A DNA stretch of 64,000 nt from contig JAADKB010000005.1 in assembly GCA_009982845.1 (NCBI GenBank), positions 62,001 to 126,000 of the forward strand. Reading direction: 5' to 3'. The notes beneath the pieces are model-generated. The model did not search any database. It was not told where the DNA came from and saw only the letters and a program-made list of their open reading frames with translations. A program made the translations under genes and the position numbers. The DNA comes from Delphinella strobiligena (taxonomy: Eukaryota > Ascomycota > Dothideomycetes > Dothideales > Dothioraceae). Positions 21,136-32,845 of the stretch are shown here, in pieces; positions within the stretch are counted from its first letter, which is position 1; each line of letters opens with the position of its first letter.

Positions 21136-22283
21136 TCACACGCCTTTATCTGTGGACTTGGGGAACATCTTCGAGGACAGATCGAAGACGGGCAGTGGGC
21201 AGGGGATACCGACCGCGGCACAGCCTGTCACAATGGCAAGGTACCTGGAAGATTGTCAACAGACTGAAAAATGTGTGTGAGAAAGAGAGAGGTGTCAAGA
21301 CTCACCAGCCGCATACAGCTCCTATCATGCCGAAACCGCCGGCGAATTTCAACAGGTGCAGGATGTGTTCCTGGTCTGCGAGTGTGGTGGCGGTTGCGAC
21401 GGCAAAGTCGGCGGCGGCGCTGAAGGCAAACAGCATGACCAGACCGAAGAAGGTCAGTGTGAAGAGAGCGTTGACTCGGAAGGTGCAGATCAGGAAAACG
21501 AAGCTGACAATGGTCCTAGGAAGTTCTGGTTAGTATCTGTGCTGTGATACTTCGGCGCGCGATACACTTACATTGTGACGTTGTGGAAACCTTGAGAGGA
21601 GTTGAAGGCGGCTCCATCTGCCCCTCCGACCGCAGTGAATGCCGCAGTCACGTCGTGGATTGGATCTTGAATGTACGCCAAGCTACCCCAGTGGCAGCCA
21701 TAGATGACAAAGACGGAGAATGGGAATGCTATGCGGTGTTAGTAGTTGGTAAAGATAACAGGTACTGTTTAGAAATTTGAATGTCGGTCAAGGAAGATCA
21801 GACAACATTGCCAGGTAGGCAAGCAGGTAGACCGCATAGCCTGCATCTTTATGTGATGGGAGGTCGTTGTACGTACTGTTTCCCAGAATAAACTCGGCTA
21901 TGCCAGCAATATTTACAGCAATAGATCCGAGAAAATAGTAGTCGCCACTCAGACCAGCCAAGCTATAAGGAGGTATCGCACCCCGGAATTGACACAGGAT
22001 CAACACCGTGGACGTATAAGGAATAAGGAAGCCAACTAGTCCGAGCAAGGTGGGATTGGCTACATAAAAGTCAGAAGTGATATTCGTGCCAGATGCATCG
22101 GTCTCCAGACTTACCGAATCGCTTGGCCAAATCGCCCCTTCTAGGTGCAGAGGGTTGAAAGAAAGCACGTTCATATTGCTCTGGGCTCAATGTGACTGTT
22201 ACTGCTCTGTTCAGGGGGCTTCCGTCAGAGCCACTTCCGTTGTGGTTCTCCACAATCGCGTGGTCAATCTTTTCGGCTTCCAT
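21136..22283 (-). CDS. GPR1/FUN34/YaaH family membrane transporter (acetate/ammonium type), 275 aa, five exons
   Basis: Exons on the minus strand: 22283-22115, 22059-21877, 21728-21572, 21515-21306 and 21244-21136. All introns have GT..AG ends, and phases fit to give 828 nt (275 aa). The family signature NPTLLGLVGF directly follows the first intron, and splicing of exons 2 and 3 creates GNTFPFSVFVIYGCHWGSLA, matching the conserved GNTFPF block. Six hydrophobic helices are visible. The family includes yeast Ady2/Ato1 and Aspergillus AcpA, plasma-membrane acetate carriers. The N-terminal 55 residues are cytosolic and acidic. Four GC-box-like sites matching the carbon-catabolite repressor consensus lie about 180 bp upstream of the start. 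The second intron (148 nt) is the longest; no single long open frame covers the gene. Confidence 0.92.
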
Positions 22284-22458
22284 GGTTGGCAATTATCAAT
22301 AAAGGTCGATAGGTAGATACGTGGAAAGATAGAAGAAAATAAATCAGCCTAGTACGGTGAAACCACGAGTATTTATGTGTCCCGCAGAATACCACGACGA
22401 TACGCTAACTCATTTCGTGGCTTGCCATCGGCCAATCTAGCACAACTGCTCTCAACAT

Positions 22459-22486
22459 CCCCAGATGACCCCGCGGGGAACTGGGG
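22459..22486. promoter_or_regulatory. Cluster of CreA/Mig1-like sites upstream of the acetate-transporter-type gene
   Basis: Within 28 bp there are four matches to 5'-SYGGRG: CTGGGG (as CCCCAG, 22459-22464), a palindrome CCCCGCGGGG (22469-22478, GCGGGG on both strands) and CTGGGG (22481-22486). They lie about 180-200 bp before the start codon at 22283. Repression of acetate uptake by glucose is known in related fungi; here it is an inference. Confidence 0.5.
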
Positions 22487-23360
22487 TCGATTTGCGGAGA
22501 GAGTGGGTCTCGTCTAAAACAATGACGAGAAGTCAACAATCTCCTCGCGGGGGACCTGCCTCACAGTCTGAGCTTTCTCTAAACCGGCGTGGTGTATGAG
22601 TGCCACTACTGACCTCAAAACAAGATACAAAACAAAATCGCTAACGACATTGGCACTTGTGTTGGAGGTGCTGGCTCCGTGATGTGCAACCCAACGCGAT
22701 GAGCGGAACCTTTCGAATATTGAATGTTGTGTTGGTTCCTTCTGCTGATGGTTTGAAGTCTGCAACACGAACGGAGCCATTTGCAATTCAGGTGCGGAAA
22801 CCGAGGTAGATAGACAGTGGCTGTAGGTGTGGCTCTGCGTTAGTGATAGCAAAGAGCCTAAAAAAGAGCCTCGGAGCGATGATGCGGGCTAAGGGATACC
22901 GAGGTATAATCGACCACGATGATGGAGGTTTAAAAGTCCACGACCAATAATCAACAAAATTGATTGCACATTTTAGGAAAGTAGGAAGGGGCTAACATTG
23001 AAGCACAGACCATGCCGGTACGAACTCCGAGTCTCCGACAGAAGAGCTTTGCCGGCCATTGAGGCTTTGTTGCTACCTCTTGCCACGGACAGTAATAAAG
23101 CATTTTGAGCCAGTCAGATCCGCAGGGTTCAACTAGCGATTGTGTCTGCGGATCATAAGTCGTTAAATTTATACTGTCGTATTGTGGTGCATCGTTGTCA
23201 CAATTTGTCGTTGACAGATATTTGTAAGAAACTTCCGAAGAGGTGTATCACGGGCGACTTTACAATCCTGAGCTGACAGACAGACATCAAGGTGTAGTGG
23301 TATGCTCATAATCATTGTAGATCATTCTATACATTTGCGTATATAGCCACAAAGAGAGAT
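22487..23360. other. Divergent intergenic region between transporter-type and rhodanese-type genes
   Basis: About 0.9 kb containing two divergent promoters. The open frame at 22514-22852 on the minus strand has no recognisable domain and I do not call it a gene. Confidence 0.45.
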
Positions 23361-24617
23361 ATGGTCGTTCCGCGCCTCCAAACAGGAGTCTCAGATCCAG
23401 TCTCGTACGAATGCACATGCCTAGCAGGGGAAGAGGGCGGTGGGACAGTGCTCCTCTTTTATCGTTACTTTGCGAACCATCCGAGCCTCCCAGCAGCTGA
23501 AGCACCCAATGCCCAAAGTATCGAAGATCTCGCGTCATGGCATAGAGACATTACAGCTCGATTGGGGATCACTGGCAAGATTAGGGTTGCGATCGAGGGC
23601 TTCAACATAACTGTTGCTGGTACGAGGTCAGCCACTGCAAGCTACATTGAAGCCTGTACAAACCACTGGTCTTTCAGTAACCTGCAGCTCTCAACTGAGA
23701 CCGAACGGAAGGCCTTCTTCAAGCCATCGCCTGGGTGCGCCTGTGTGTTTCAACCGGCGACCGAGGCCTCTGTTCGCGTGTGTGCGGAGATCACACCACT
23801 CGGAATAACGAACTACGCTCCTACGTCTTGGAATGTGGTAGAGGAATTACTCCCATCAGAGTTCCATCGGCGCTGCCATGAAGAGGACGTGGCTTTGTTC
23901 GACCTGCGGAACCACTATGAGAGCAGAATCGGCTACTTCGCTCACCCTCGGACCGGCGACCCTGCTCTCAGGCCCCAAATTCGTCGCTTCTCGCAATGGC
24001 CTCGATATTTCAAGACCCATGATCATCAATCCGTGGCTATTGCGGGCACAAATAGTCAAATATTGACCTATTGCACCGGCGGCATCAGATGTGAGAAAGC
24101 CACTCGATGGATGGCCGAGCGCGACGATGGTGTCGCAGAAAAACGTCGCATTTCAACTCTCAAGGGTGGGATTGCCGCTTATATGGACTGGGTGGATGAA
24201 GAAATCGCCATGGGCCGAATGAAGGCTCAAGATTCGTTGTTCAAGGGCAAGAACTATGTGTTCGATGCTCGTGGCGCAACAAGCCTCAGCGCCTCATCTC
24301 AGGAGCCCGTCGCCCAATGCCATGTCTGCGGCCGTCCCGAGGACCGTCTTAGTAAATGTCGATCTCCAGGATGCCATCTCGTGTTGGTTGTATGCACTTC
24401 CTGTGAGACCGGAGATCCTCGGTGTTGTCAAAACTGTCGAGACCAGACCGAGACCACAGGAGAACTGGCCAAGTTCAAAGAAATGTGTATGTGCGAAAAG
24501 ACTAGAGAGTTTAATTTGTGGGGGCCGGAGCAAGTCAAACCACAAAGGAGTCAAAAATCGCGAAAAGCAAAGACGAATGATACTGAGATCCATATTCAGG
24601 TCAAGATGATCGAATGA
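23361..24617 (+). CDS. TrhO/TSTD2-type rhodanese-domain protein, 418 aa
   Basis: Single exon from the ATG at 23361. The N-terminal domain (VLLFYRYFANHPSL, then GKIRVAIEGFNITVAGTRSA) is the acylphosphatase-like domain typical of the UPF0176/TrhO family. The rhodanese domain follows (DVALFDLRNHYESRIGYF) with the active-site loop YCTGGIRCEKATRW, catalytic Cys about residue 238. A Cys-rich C-terminal segment (CHVCGRPEDRLSKC, CTSCE, CCQNC) probably binds zinc, as in the animal TSTD2 and bacterial TrhO group. Bacterial TrhO hydroxylates uridine 34 in tRNA; whether the fungal protein does so is not established. The last 40 residues are basic and look disordered. Confidence 0.85.
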   Translation: MVVPRLQTGVSDPVSYECTCLAGEEGGGTVLLFYRYFANHPSLPAAEAPNAQSIEDLASWHRDITARLGITGKIRVAIEGFNITVAGTRSATASYIEACTNHWSFSNLQLSTETERKAFFKPSPGCACVFQPATEASVRVCAEITPLGITNYAPTSWNVVEELLPSEFHRRCHEEDVALFDLRNHYESRIGYFAHPRTGDPALRPQIRRFSQWPRYFKTHDHQSVAIAGTNSQILTYCTGGIRCEKATRWMAERDDGVAEKRRISTLKGGIAAYMDWVDEEIAMGRMKAQDSLFKGKNYVFDARGATSLSASSQEPVAQCHVCGRPEDRLSKCRSPGCHLVLVVCTSCETGDPRCCQNCRDQTETTGELAKFKEMCMCEKTREFNLWGPEQVKPQRSQKSRKAKTNDTEIHIQVKMIE

Positions 24618-26001
24618 TTGCTTCTGCTCTTAGCTATGTGATCAACGACCATAACGGCACATGGCTGTGAAGAGGACGTGAAGCTTGGGAGGAAGACATT
24701 AATCAAGCGGAAGCAGTCGAGCAACCTGATCAGTACGTATACATACCCAGCTTTCTGAACTGATCATAACATGATCATGTCACCTCAAGCAAGCATACTG
24801 CTGTGAATTCCGTGGGTGGAGAACTTCGCGGGGACTGACTTTGACCCTACCCAGGACAATGATAGTGAGTAGCATTATGGAAAAGGGGAATGCATCACTC
24901 AGCTGGCAACAACAGCCTCATAACGGCAGCCCTGCATGGTCAAGGAAGGACAATTATAATGCTGGCTTGTTTGATTGCAGTAACCGGCCATGATGTCTTG
25001 ACGACTCTTCCCGCGTTGCATGCATCATCACAGCAAACGACTTCCAAAATTACACCAAAAGTTGCATAACATCGCTCGCGCTATACCGCCGCGTTGGAAT
25101 GGTTCCGAAAGAACGTGCTACTCATGAGGTGTTTTTGATCCCTACCGTTGTGTAAGGTACCTTACACTATCAGCCGTGCGCGTCATGGTGGGTGGCTGGC
25201 TGCCTAGCTGGCGGGACTGGTCGAACTGGAGCTGCATTCCCAAACAACTCGACTCGTCGAAGGAGCTTTACAGAAGGTGCCTGAGCCGGTCACATATGGG
25301 ATTCTCACCCACTGGCAGAATCAACCAGGTAACTATCTTTTCCTCCGGCCACCGCTCGTGCCGAATGAACTAGCCCTGAAAATGGATGGCGCTCAAGCGT
25401 GTTACCCAGACCCCTAATAACTTAAAATCACCAGCCGCTCTGGGGACTGTGATGGCATCACCGTGCATGTCTAAACACATGGACATGTCCCTTGGTTTCA
25501 TCGACAGAAAAATCTGCTGCATATTACGAATAAAAATGTTCAAGAGCCTCCTGCAGAGCCGAACCTGCTATGAGGCGGGGTTCTAGCAATTGTGTAGCTG
25601 CTGCCTGAGGCGTATATGCAATATGGGCTTGCATAAGCCGTTGCATCACTTCAACGCAACAACCCCTTGTACTTGCCGTGTTGTCAGATTCGAAGTCGAT
25701 CGCCATTTAATCCATGCTCTCCTTGGAGGTCTCTCTGTCATACCGTTGCAAGCCATCATACAGCCGCAAAATAATTGGCTCCTGAAATGTTATTGTGCAA
25801 ACGTTCTGGATGGTCGCCGAGAATATATGGAGCATGATAAAGCCTTCTCGTTCTTTCTTTTGTAGTTCGAACCGCGCCGTATGCAGCGGCAGAAGGTAGT
25901 ATCTCGCTTTAAAGCTCGTCGAAGATCCCGCTGTTGTTGTTGCTGCTGTTACTTTGATTTTTCTGTCTGGAGCATTTTGGGCTTCCGAGCGAACCCCTTC
26001 A
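24618..26001. other. Intergenic region, 1.4 kb, upstream of the NACHT-TPR gene
   Basis: Several 60-90 codon open frames occur on both strands, none with a recognisable product. A run of Cys codons in one of them (about 25930-25950) is just a TGT/TGC microsatellite. The 3' part is likely the promoter and leader of the NACHT-TPR gene. Confidence 0.45.
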
Positions 26002-29000
26002 GTAAGTGCCCAAGATTTTATATGTTGTTGAGAACATTCTCACACCTGCTATATGACTTGAAAACCTTTCGCAGCTGACCACAGTGCCAGAACGTTTCTC
26101 AAGACCATCTTCCGTGACATCAGCGGATATCGAGTGTGGCGTCATGAACGGACTTTCAGAAGAGTCTCTCAATGGCCTGGTCATCACAAAGAGGCAGTAT
26201 GAGCTGCCAAAACATGGCGATGGCGCGCACAATCATCGTGCCGATAGTCATCAAGGATCCCCTCGTCTTGGTGACCACATCGCAGTTGTACAAGATGAAG
26301 GAGGACGAACAATCACCGGTTCTGACTATAACGATGCTGCTTTGTTGGACAAGATGACAATCGAAGATCTCTCGGACTACATTGCTAGGGAGCGATTGAA
26401 TTCCAAGCCACATCGAGGTAGTCTTTGGGACAGAGTGCTGCGTTGGGCCGAGTTCTACGCTCTCCAGATTGCTACTTACACAGAGATCATTGGCTCTTTC
26501 GCCCCAGAGAGCCGCGATGCCGCTATGCACGTCTTCACGCTGCTGCGATCACTCCTCGAACTTGGCGAGAACAATGCCGCGGCACTGAACACCACATTCG
26601 GTGTCTTTTATAAGCTTGACCGTTCTCTGTCATTCCTGTCCTCTTAGCAAGCAATGCTCATATCTAATAATCAAAGTCGAGAACACGCCGCTCGAGCTTT
26701 TCACGACATCCATAACTTGGTGTTTGATGTCGCATCATGCTACCAGCGCTCAGTTCAGGGACTGTCAAACGGTTCTGTCACTCTGGATCTCGTCGGTCTG
26801 GTCCGCGTCAATTTAGACAGTTTCTATAGCAGGAAGAGCTCGTGAGTGAGACCTCTGAATTGGACCTAGTACTTCATTAACATGTTGATATAGAATCATC
26901 GATCACATGTGGAGGCATGCATTGGGCGAAGGTGCTTCAAAGGACATCCAGAAAGTCCGCAAGTGGCTGAATCAGCGCTCGTGCCTGTTGAAGACCATGT
27001 CCACCGACCGCCATACGCAGAGAGCTCAATATGACGAGTATACCTGCGAGTGGTTTCAGAGACACTTGCTACAGTTCACACGTGGAAACGAGGACGTGGT
27101 AGCCATCATAGCGCCAGCGGGAAGCGGTAAGTCGACGCTGTCTACCTGGATACAGGAGAGGCTACAGCGTCCGATGGACCGGAAGATTTACAACACCATC
27201 ATGTTCACATTCGAGCCCGATGTTCCTAGAGAAAGCACCTCCCTAGCCTTGGCAAAGAGCCTTGCACTTCAGCTCTTGGACACGCACATCGGCAATACGG
27301 AGATGTTCGAGTCAATATTGGAGGCTTCTACCAGTAACGAATCTGCTACTGTTGAGACCAATCTTTGGACTGCCATAGATGCCGCTTTTTACAAGTCGCC
27401 TGAGCCTACCATGATCATCATCGACGGGCTGGACCACCTTAGGGGAGGTAACATTGGAGCGGTATGCGATCGCATTTCGAAGTTATCAATCAAACACACT
27501 TCTTCGAAGTCCATTATTCTATCAAGGCCACACCCAACTCTACTTGCCAGCAACAGAAAGTGGAAATTCTTCGAGATCACGCCTGATCACGTCTATGAGG
27601 ATGTTCAGCACATTGCGAAGCATGCTCTGAGAAGCTGTGAACAGTATCTGACCAAGAAAGAGACTGACCGACAAGCTGTCGTTGAGCAGCTCGTCAAAGA
27701 TGCTAACGGCTCGTTCCTATGGCTCCTGCTGACCACAGATATGCTGAGAAGGTCGAGGTCGATCGAGGACTTCGAAAAGAATCTCACAGAGGCACCGAAG
27801 ACACTGGATGAGACGATCAAAAAGCACGCAGATTCCATCGACTTTTCGGACGTGGATACCAAACTCATTCTGTCATTGATTTTGGTAGCAGAGAGACCTT
27901 TGACTGTCCCCGAGCTCTACGAGATCTTGCAAGTCGATATGCAACGAAAATCCAACACTAACCGTCAAATCGATGTCGAGGACAAAGTCGCTGGTACTAG
28001 TGGACTAGTATGCCTCGATGTAAATGAGGTCGTCCGATTCCGTCACAGCGCCATCAGATCATACTTCTTGACTATGCAGGCTAAAGGCGAGAAGGTGTTG
28101 AGTTTTAAAGATGCTCAGACACAATTAACATTGCGAATGCTTGTTTACAGCAGGGCTTGCTTGAAAAAGAAGCATGACGTCTCCCTCGAGCCATTGCCCA
28201 ATGCCGAAGCTGAAAGAGTGTGCACAGAACACGAATTGCTCGAATATGTGGTGCGAAATTGGATACACCACATGCGTCATTCATCTTTCTTCAACCCGAC
28301 CGGAACTTTGGAGCTCACGTCGGATTTCAAGGCCTTGTTCCCAAAGTCTTCGTACGTGGCCCTGCTCGAGTGGACATGCTGGGATGAGCAAGCTTCGAAC
28401 CAGGAGATTATCGATATGCATGACCATGCCCTTCGCGTCCGCTCGGAGGTCTTTGGCCAGAAGCACGAGAGTACTTTGCAGATCATCATCACCTGTGGTT
28501 TTATCCATTATGAGCGATCCTCGGTGAACTTTGCGGCGGATCACTTCCTCCGGGCCTCTCGCATTGGTCAATCGATTTTGCCAAAGTTCAGCAAGATCAC
28601 GATCAGCTGCGCAGTCATGTTCCTCACTATCACAGAGGCATCTATCTTCACTAGTCGCACGGAAGTTGTGACATGCAGAGAGGAGATGTTGAAATTCATG
28701 ATCGCGGCATACAAGCACGAACATGGTGAGACTAGTGATTTGGTCATCCGCTACTACAGGGCGCTTGCTGAGCTTTACGTCTGTATCCAAGAAGAAGAAA
28801 ACGCTGCAGAGTGCTGGAAAGAGCTTAGGGTTATCATCGTCAAGAAGCACGGCGAAGGTTCAGACGCAGAGAGGGAGATCTCTGGCAAGCTTACTGTTGT
28901 CCTCAAGGGCAAACAGGACTTCGAGATCGAGCAGTATCGTGGAGATATCTTTGACATCGGGGAGGATAGTGTTGTTGTCTGGGATGCAGTCAGAAATGCC

Positions 29001-32000
29001 ATGTTTTTGAAGCTGGCTTTGGCTTGTGAAAACCGCAAAGAATGGCACGAAGCAGAGGAGGTCTACGTAACAATGTGGACTCGTCTATTGCGTCTGTGCA
29101 GGCAGCAATACTCTAACGACACGAATTTCCGCATCAGCGTTCTTGGAGTTGCCATCCAATACGCTTACTTCCTCCAGCGCCGGCAAAGATATGAAGAGGC
29201 CAAGAATATCCTCATCATCATCTGGACCGAGCACCAGCACTTCGGCTGCGAGTCTGTGACATTCTACCTGCAACTAAAGGAGATCGGACAGCTCATGAGA
29301 ACTCTCGGTCTCGATGTCATTTCGGTCTCTGTTTTCGAGAAGGTCGTTCAATGGTTCTCGGCAGTTGGCAAGCATGATGATGAAGAACTCCATCGTTGCC
29401 AACTATACGTCATCGAGATTGTCGAAGAGATCACTAAGAAGGAAGCATCTCCAAGTGGAGACACCACCGAAGGACTAGAGACGATCATGCGAAGAATGTT
29501 CAGTTCCGCAACTGTTGTCACGAAAGAGTACATCAAGATCGTGAGAACTGTAGTACACTTATATGTTAAGAAAGAGCAGTGGTCGGACGCTATTTCGGTA
29601 TTGACCAAGGCCCTAGCACTCATCTGGACAGAGAGTTCTTGGGGGGGTGAAATATGCCTGCCCAACGAGTTCGTTGACGAAGCGATCGAGTTCGCCATTG
29701 AGCTTGGTAAATGCTACATGAAGTGCAAGCATTATCAAGAGAGCCTTGCATGCTACCTTCAGCTGTGGCAGGCTGTCAGAACTTCTTGTAGCTTCGATGA
29801 CAAGCGCAGGAAGGTCATTGTCGACGCTTTGGTGGGATTCTACACAGAGCACAGACGGTGGAAATTGCTGACCGAGCTACACAAAGAGCAGCTTGTTGAA
29901 TATCGCAGGTAAGCAGGCGGTCTGCAAGACACCGAGTGCTGTTACGCTAACGTTTGTATAGACACCTTGGCAGATCTCACGATCACACAATCGGACTCCT
30001 GTATGTTATCGGCGCATTGGTCCTTGAGCTTGGTCATGGCCAAGCCGAGGACTACTACCGAGAAATCGTTGAGGTCATCGGGACGAGTAATCCCAAGGCC
30101 TCTTTCAAAGCATACACCATGCTGTGTCAGATTTATTACGACGAAAGCCACTGGGTTGAACTGAAGACTGTTTGCGACGTTCTCTGGAATCTTCTCATCC
30201 ATCATCACGAAGAGCACAACTTCGATGCAGATTTCGTCGAGATGATGTACATCAGATACATCTATGTCTTGAGGAATCACCATAAATGCGACCACAAACT
30301 CCTCGTCTCAGTATCCTCGCAATTCAAGGATATATGTGTGAAGAAGTTTGGACCATCCTCACCAATTGCCGTCCGCGCTAGACTCGAGTACGCTTCCGTG
30401 CTCTTCGAAAGCGAGTCTACCAAGACTGACGCAATTGACATTTATGAGGAGATAATTACTATATCCCAGACTGGCAAGAATCTCATTGATGCAGGTTCCT
30501 TGGCAAGCATTAAGAAGCATCTGACCGAGGCTTACATGTACGCTCATATTCATGGTCCTGTCTCCACGACTGTGGTCCAACGAGCTATCCTCGTTCTGCA
30601 AGAGCGATATGAGTATCTTAAAAACTCACTGGGCTGTGCACACAAGGAAACACTCACCATCTTCACAGAGCTTATGTTGATGCACTTCAAGCTCAAAAGT
30701 CCGGATCATGAAAAGACAATCATCCTCAAGCTGCGCGAGATTGTAATCGAGATCATCAGCAAGGAGCAGAGATCTCAACTCCTGTTCGAAGCTGCAGGTA
30801 CCATAGGGGCCATCTACATTGCCTGCGGAATTCACTCCCATGGCTGCGAGCTCATGCACGAGATCCGTCAACAAGTCATCGCATACCATATACATGAAAG
30901 CGAGAACAGCTTCAAGATCGACAAGTCTGTTGGTCGTACTTGCTTCGTGTTCCTTGTTGCCTTTGAGTTGACACTCAAGGGCTCGGTCAGCCACAGCTAC
31001 TCAGAAATCATGGCTAACTGGTTGACGGAGTCCGTCCTGTACGAGAACTACAGTCGCTGCTTCGCTGGTCAGACGAAGATTGAAGGTTTGTTGATGCGTA
31101 GCGCTCATCTGAGATCCTTCTGGGCTCTACAGGGACGCAAAGAAGAAATTGCTAGACTCGACCAGCAGGTCCTCAACGTCTTCTTCAAGCAGTATGGCAC
31201 CATCGTCAAGACAAAAGCAGAGATAGTCAAGATCTTCCTTGTCTCTGTCCTTATTCATCTTGGGTCTCGCGAGACGTACAACATACAAATCGTGAGAGCA
31301 GCATCAATCGCCGGAAACAAGGAGGTCCTGGCGCTGCTCGAGGCCAAACGATTTCAGGAAGCTCGTGAAGTAGGACGTTGCATCTTCCACTTCGTTATGA
31401 GTCAGGGTGGTTACCACAAACCCGGCGTCATCGGCTTTGGCTTCAAACTTGCAGGTTACATGGCGGGTCATGGCGCAAGAGAGATACCAGCTGAGATCCA
31501 TGACAAGATGCTGCAGACTTCTCGTGAGATCATGACTGAAGTTTTGCATGCATGCAAAGATCTCAACATAAACTTCTCACAGCTTCATGGTCATGAGCTG
31601 AAGGATCTTGTCGAGTTGCTTGGTGAGCAGGAGAACTATAGAGAGCTTGAAGTTATCCTTGAGTCGCTCTGGAAGTCTCGTCACGGTCAAAAGCACTGGT
31701 CTCAAGACTCCGTCATCGAGCTTGGCGCGCGACTCATCGAGTCTCGCCATCTTGCAGCCAAGGCAGGCCACTCACATGGTGCCATTGATCTTGCCGAAGA
31801 TATCAGCTACAATCTTCGCCGCGTTCTTGGCGGCCTCCACCCGCATACTCTGAAAATCTCGACCTTGCTTTCCCAGCTTTACACCAATGCCCGGCAGTAC
31901 GGGGATTCCATCAATTTGCATGAAGATATTGCAACTCATCGTCTTCGGTGATGATGGAGATGACCGTACCGTCGATTCTGTCGATGCCGAGGTCGCAAGA

Positions 32001-32420
32001 ACTCACCTTGACTTGTTGAAGGCATCATATCAGAGGAACGAGGGATGGGTCAAGTCTGCAAGCACTTACAAGACTCTTGTTGACACATTGCTTGCTATGC
32101 CACAGTTCAGGAACGCTACAGAATTTGCCAATGTACAGCCAGTACAAGACTGGGCGCCCAAGCAAGACAAAACGACAGGGCAAACCGGCATGTTCGTGAA
32201 GCCCAAGGAGTGGAAGTTCATCATCGAGCAGGACATCAGAGTGGTGGAGAACGGAAAACACGCACACCACAACGGTGCGGAAAGTGGCGTGAAAGTATTC
32301 CACGCCCCAATCAAAGAGAAGGAGTCGGGCTGGAGCTTGAGGAGGGTCTCTGAAAATTGGGGAATGTCCCTCGGCGAGAAGGAGCGGAAGCCTGGTCGTA
32401 GACCGACAATTGTGTATTGA
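26002..32420 (+). pseudogene. NACHT-TPR NLR-like (STAND ATPase) gene, about 2000 codons, interrupted by a TAG and a frameshift
   Basis: Coding segments: 26144 (or a spliced start, see findings) to 26841, 26894-29908, and 29962 to about 31930, continuing in another frame to the TGA at 32420. Two introns are well supported (26842-26893, 29909-29961). The N-terminal helical domain (about 26400-26840) resembles the helical N-terminal regions of fungal STAND proteins. The NACHT ATPase follows: Walker A APAGSGKSTL (about 27111-27140), Walker B TMIIIDGLDHL (about 27408-27440) and SIILSRPHP. A winged-helix-like part leads to a long array of degenerate TPR units of kinesin-light-chain style (e.g. FGQKHESTL, LGCAHKETL, LGGLHPHTL) up to the C-terminus. 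Fungal proteins of this layout are linked to non-self recognition and regulated cell death. A TAG at 26645-26647 breaks the N-terminal domain without changing frame, and near 31928-31931 the reading frame shifts while homology continues (LHEDI then LQLIVFGDDGDDRT). It may be a recent pseudogene, or the two lesions may be assembly errors or an unusual intron. Confidence 0.8.
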
Positions 32421-32845
32421 TCTCAGTCGGACAGGAGTACTGTTATTGATGTGCATATATGAGCAATGGACATACCTTTTACGTTTACCGTGGTGCCGTC
32501 ATTCACTGTCGGCTCACACGCCATTCTGCTCTTCTATATTCTACATTGATCAGGGTTTTCGCGTGTGTTTGTACTGGCACAAAACCGAGGATATATGAAG
32601 TACGAATAGAAAAGGCTCGAACGAAATGAGCGGGGTATCGTGCTTATATCATGGGAGCAAGACTGGTCCGGGCTCGGGGCGCAGTTAACCAACCCTCACA
32701 GGCCCCCGCTCCTCCACCTCCCGATCCCGTCTCTAGATGTCATAGTGCATTTATCTGGATTGGTCAACCGCTGCAGTGGTGATGTATATTAACATGTTGT
32801 GCCGTGCCTTTTTTGTCTTCTCGATCTCAAGGATTTTGGAACAAG
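32421..32845. promoter_or_regulatory. Intergenic region and promoter of the P450 gene
   Basis: About 425 bp between the NLR-like stop codon and the P450 start. No clear operator. A CT-rich stretch at 32695-32735 is typical of fungal promoters. Confidence 0.4.

Noticed and set aside
22514..22852. 112-codon open frame, minus strand
   Set aside because: No recognisable domain; lies between two divergent promoters.
25881..26078. Poly-cysteine open frame upstream of the NACHT-TPR gene
   Set aside because: The cysteines come from a TGT/TGC simple repeat; no domain, and it is more likely leader DNA.
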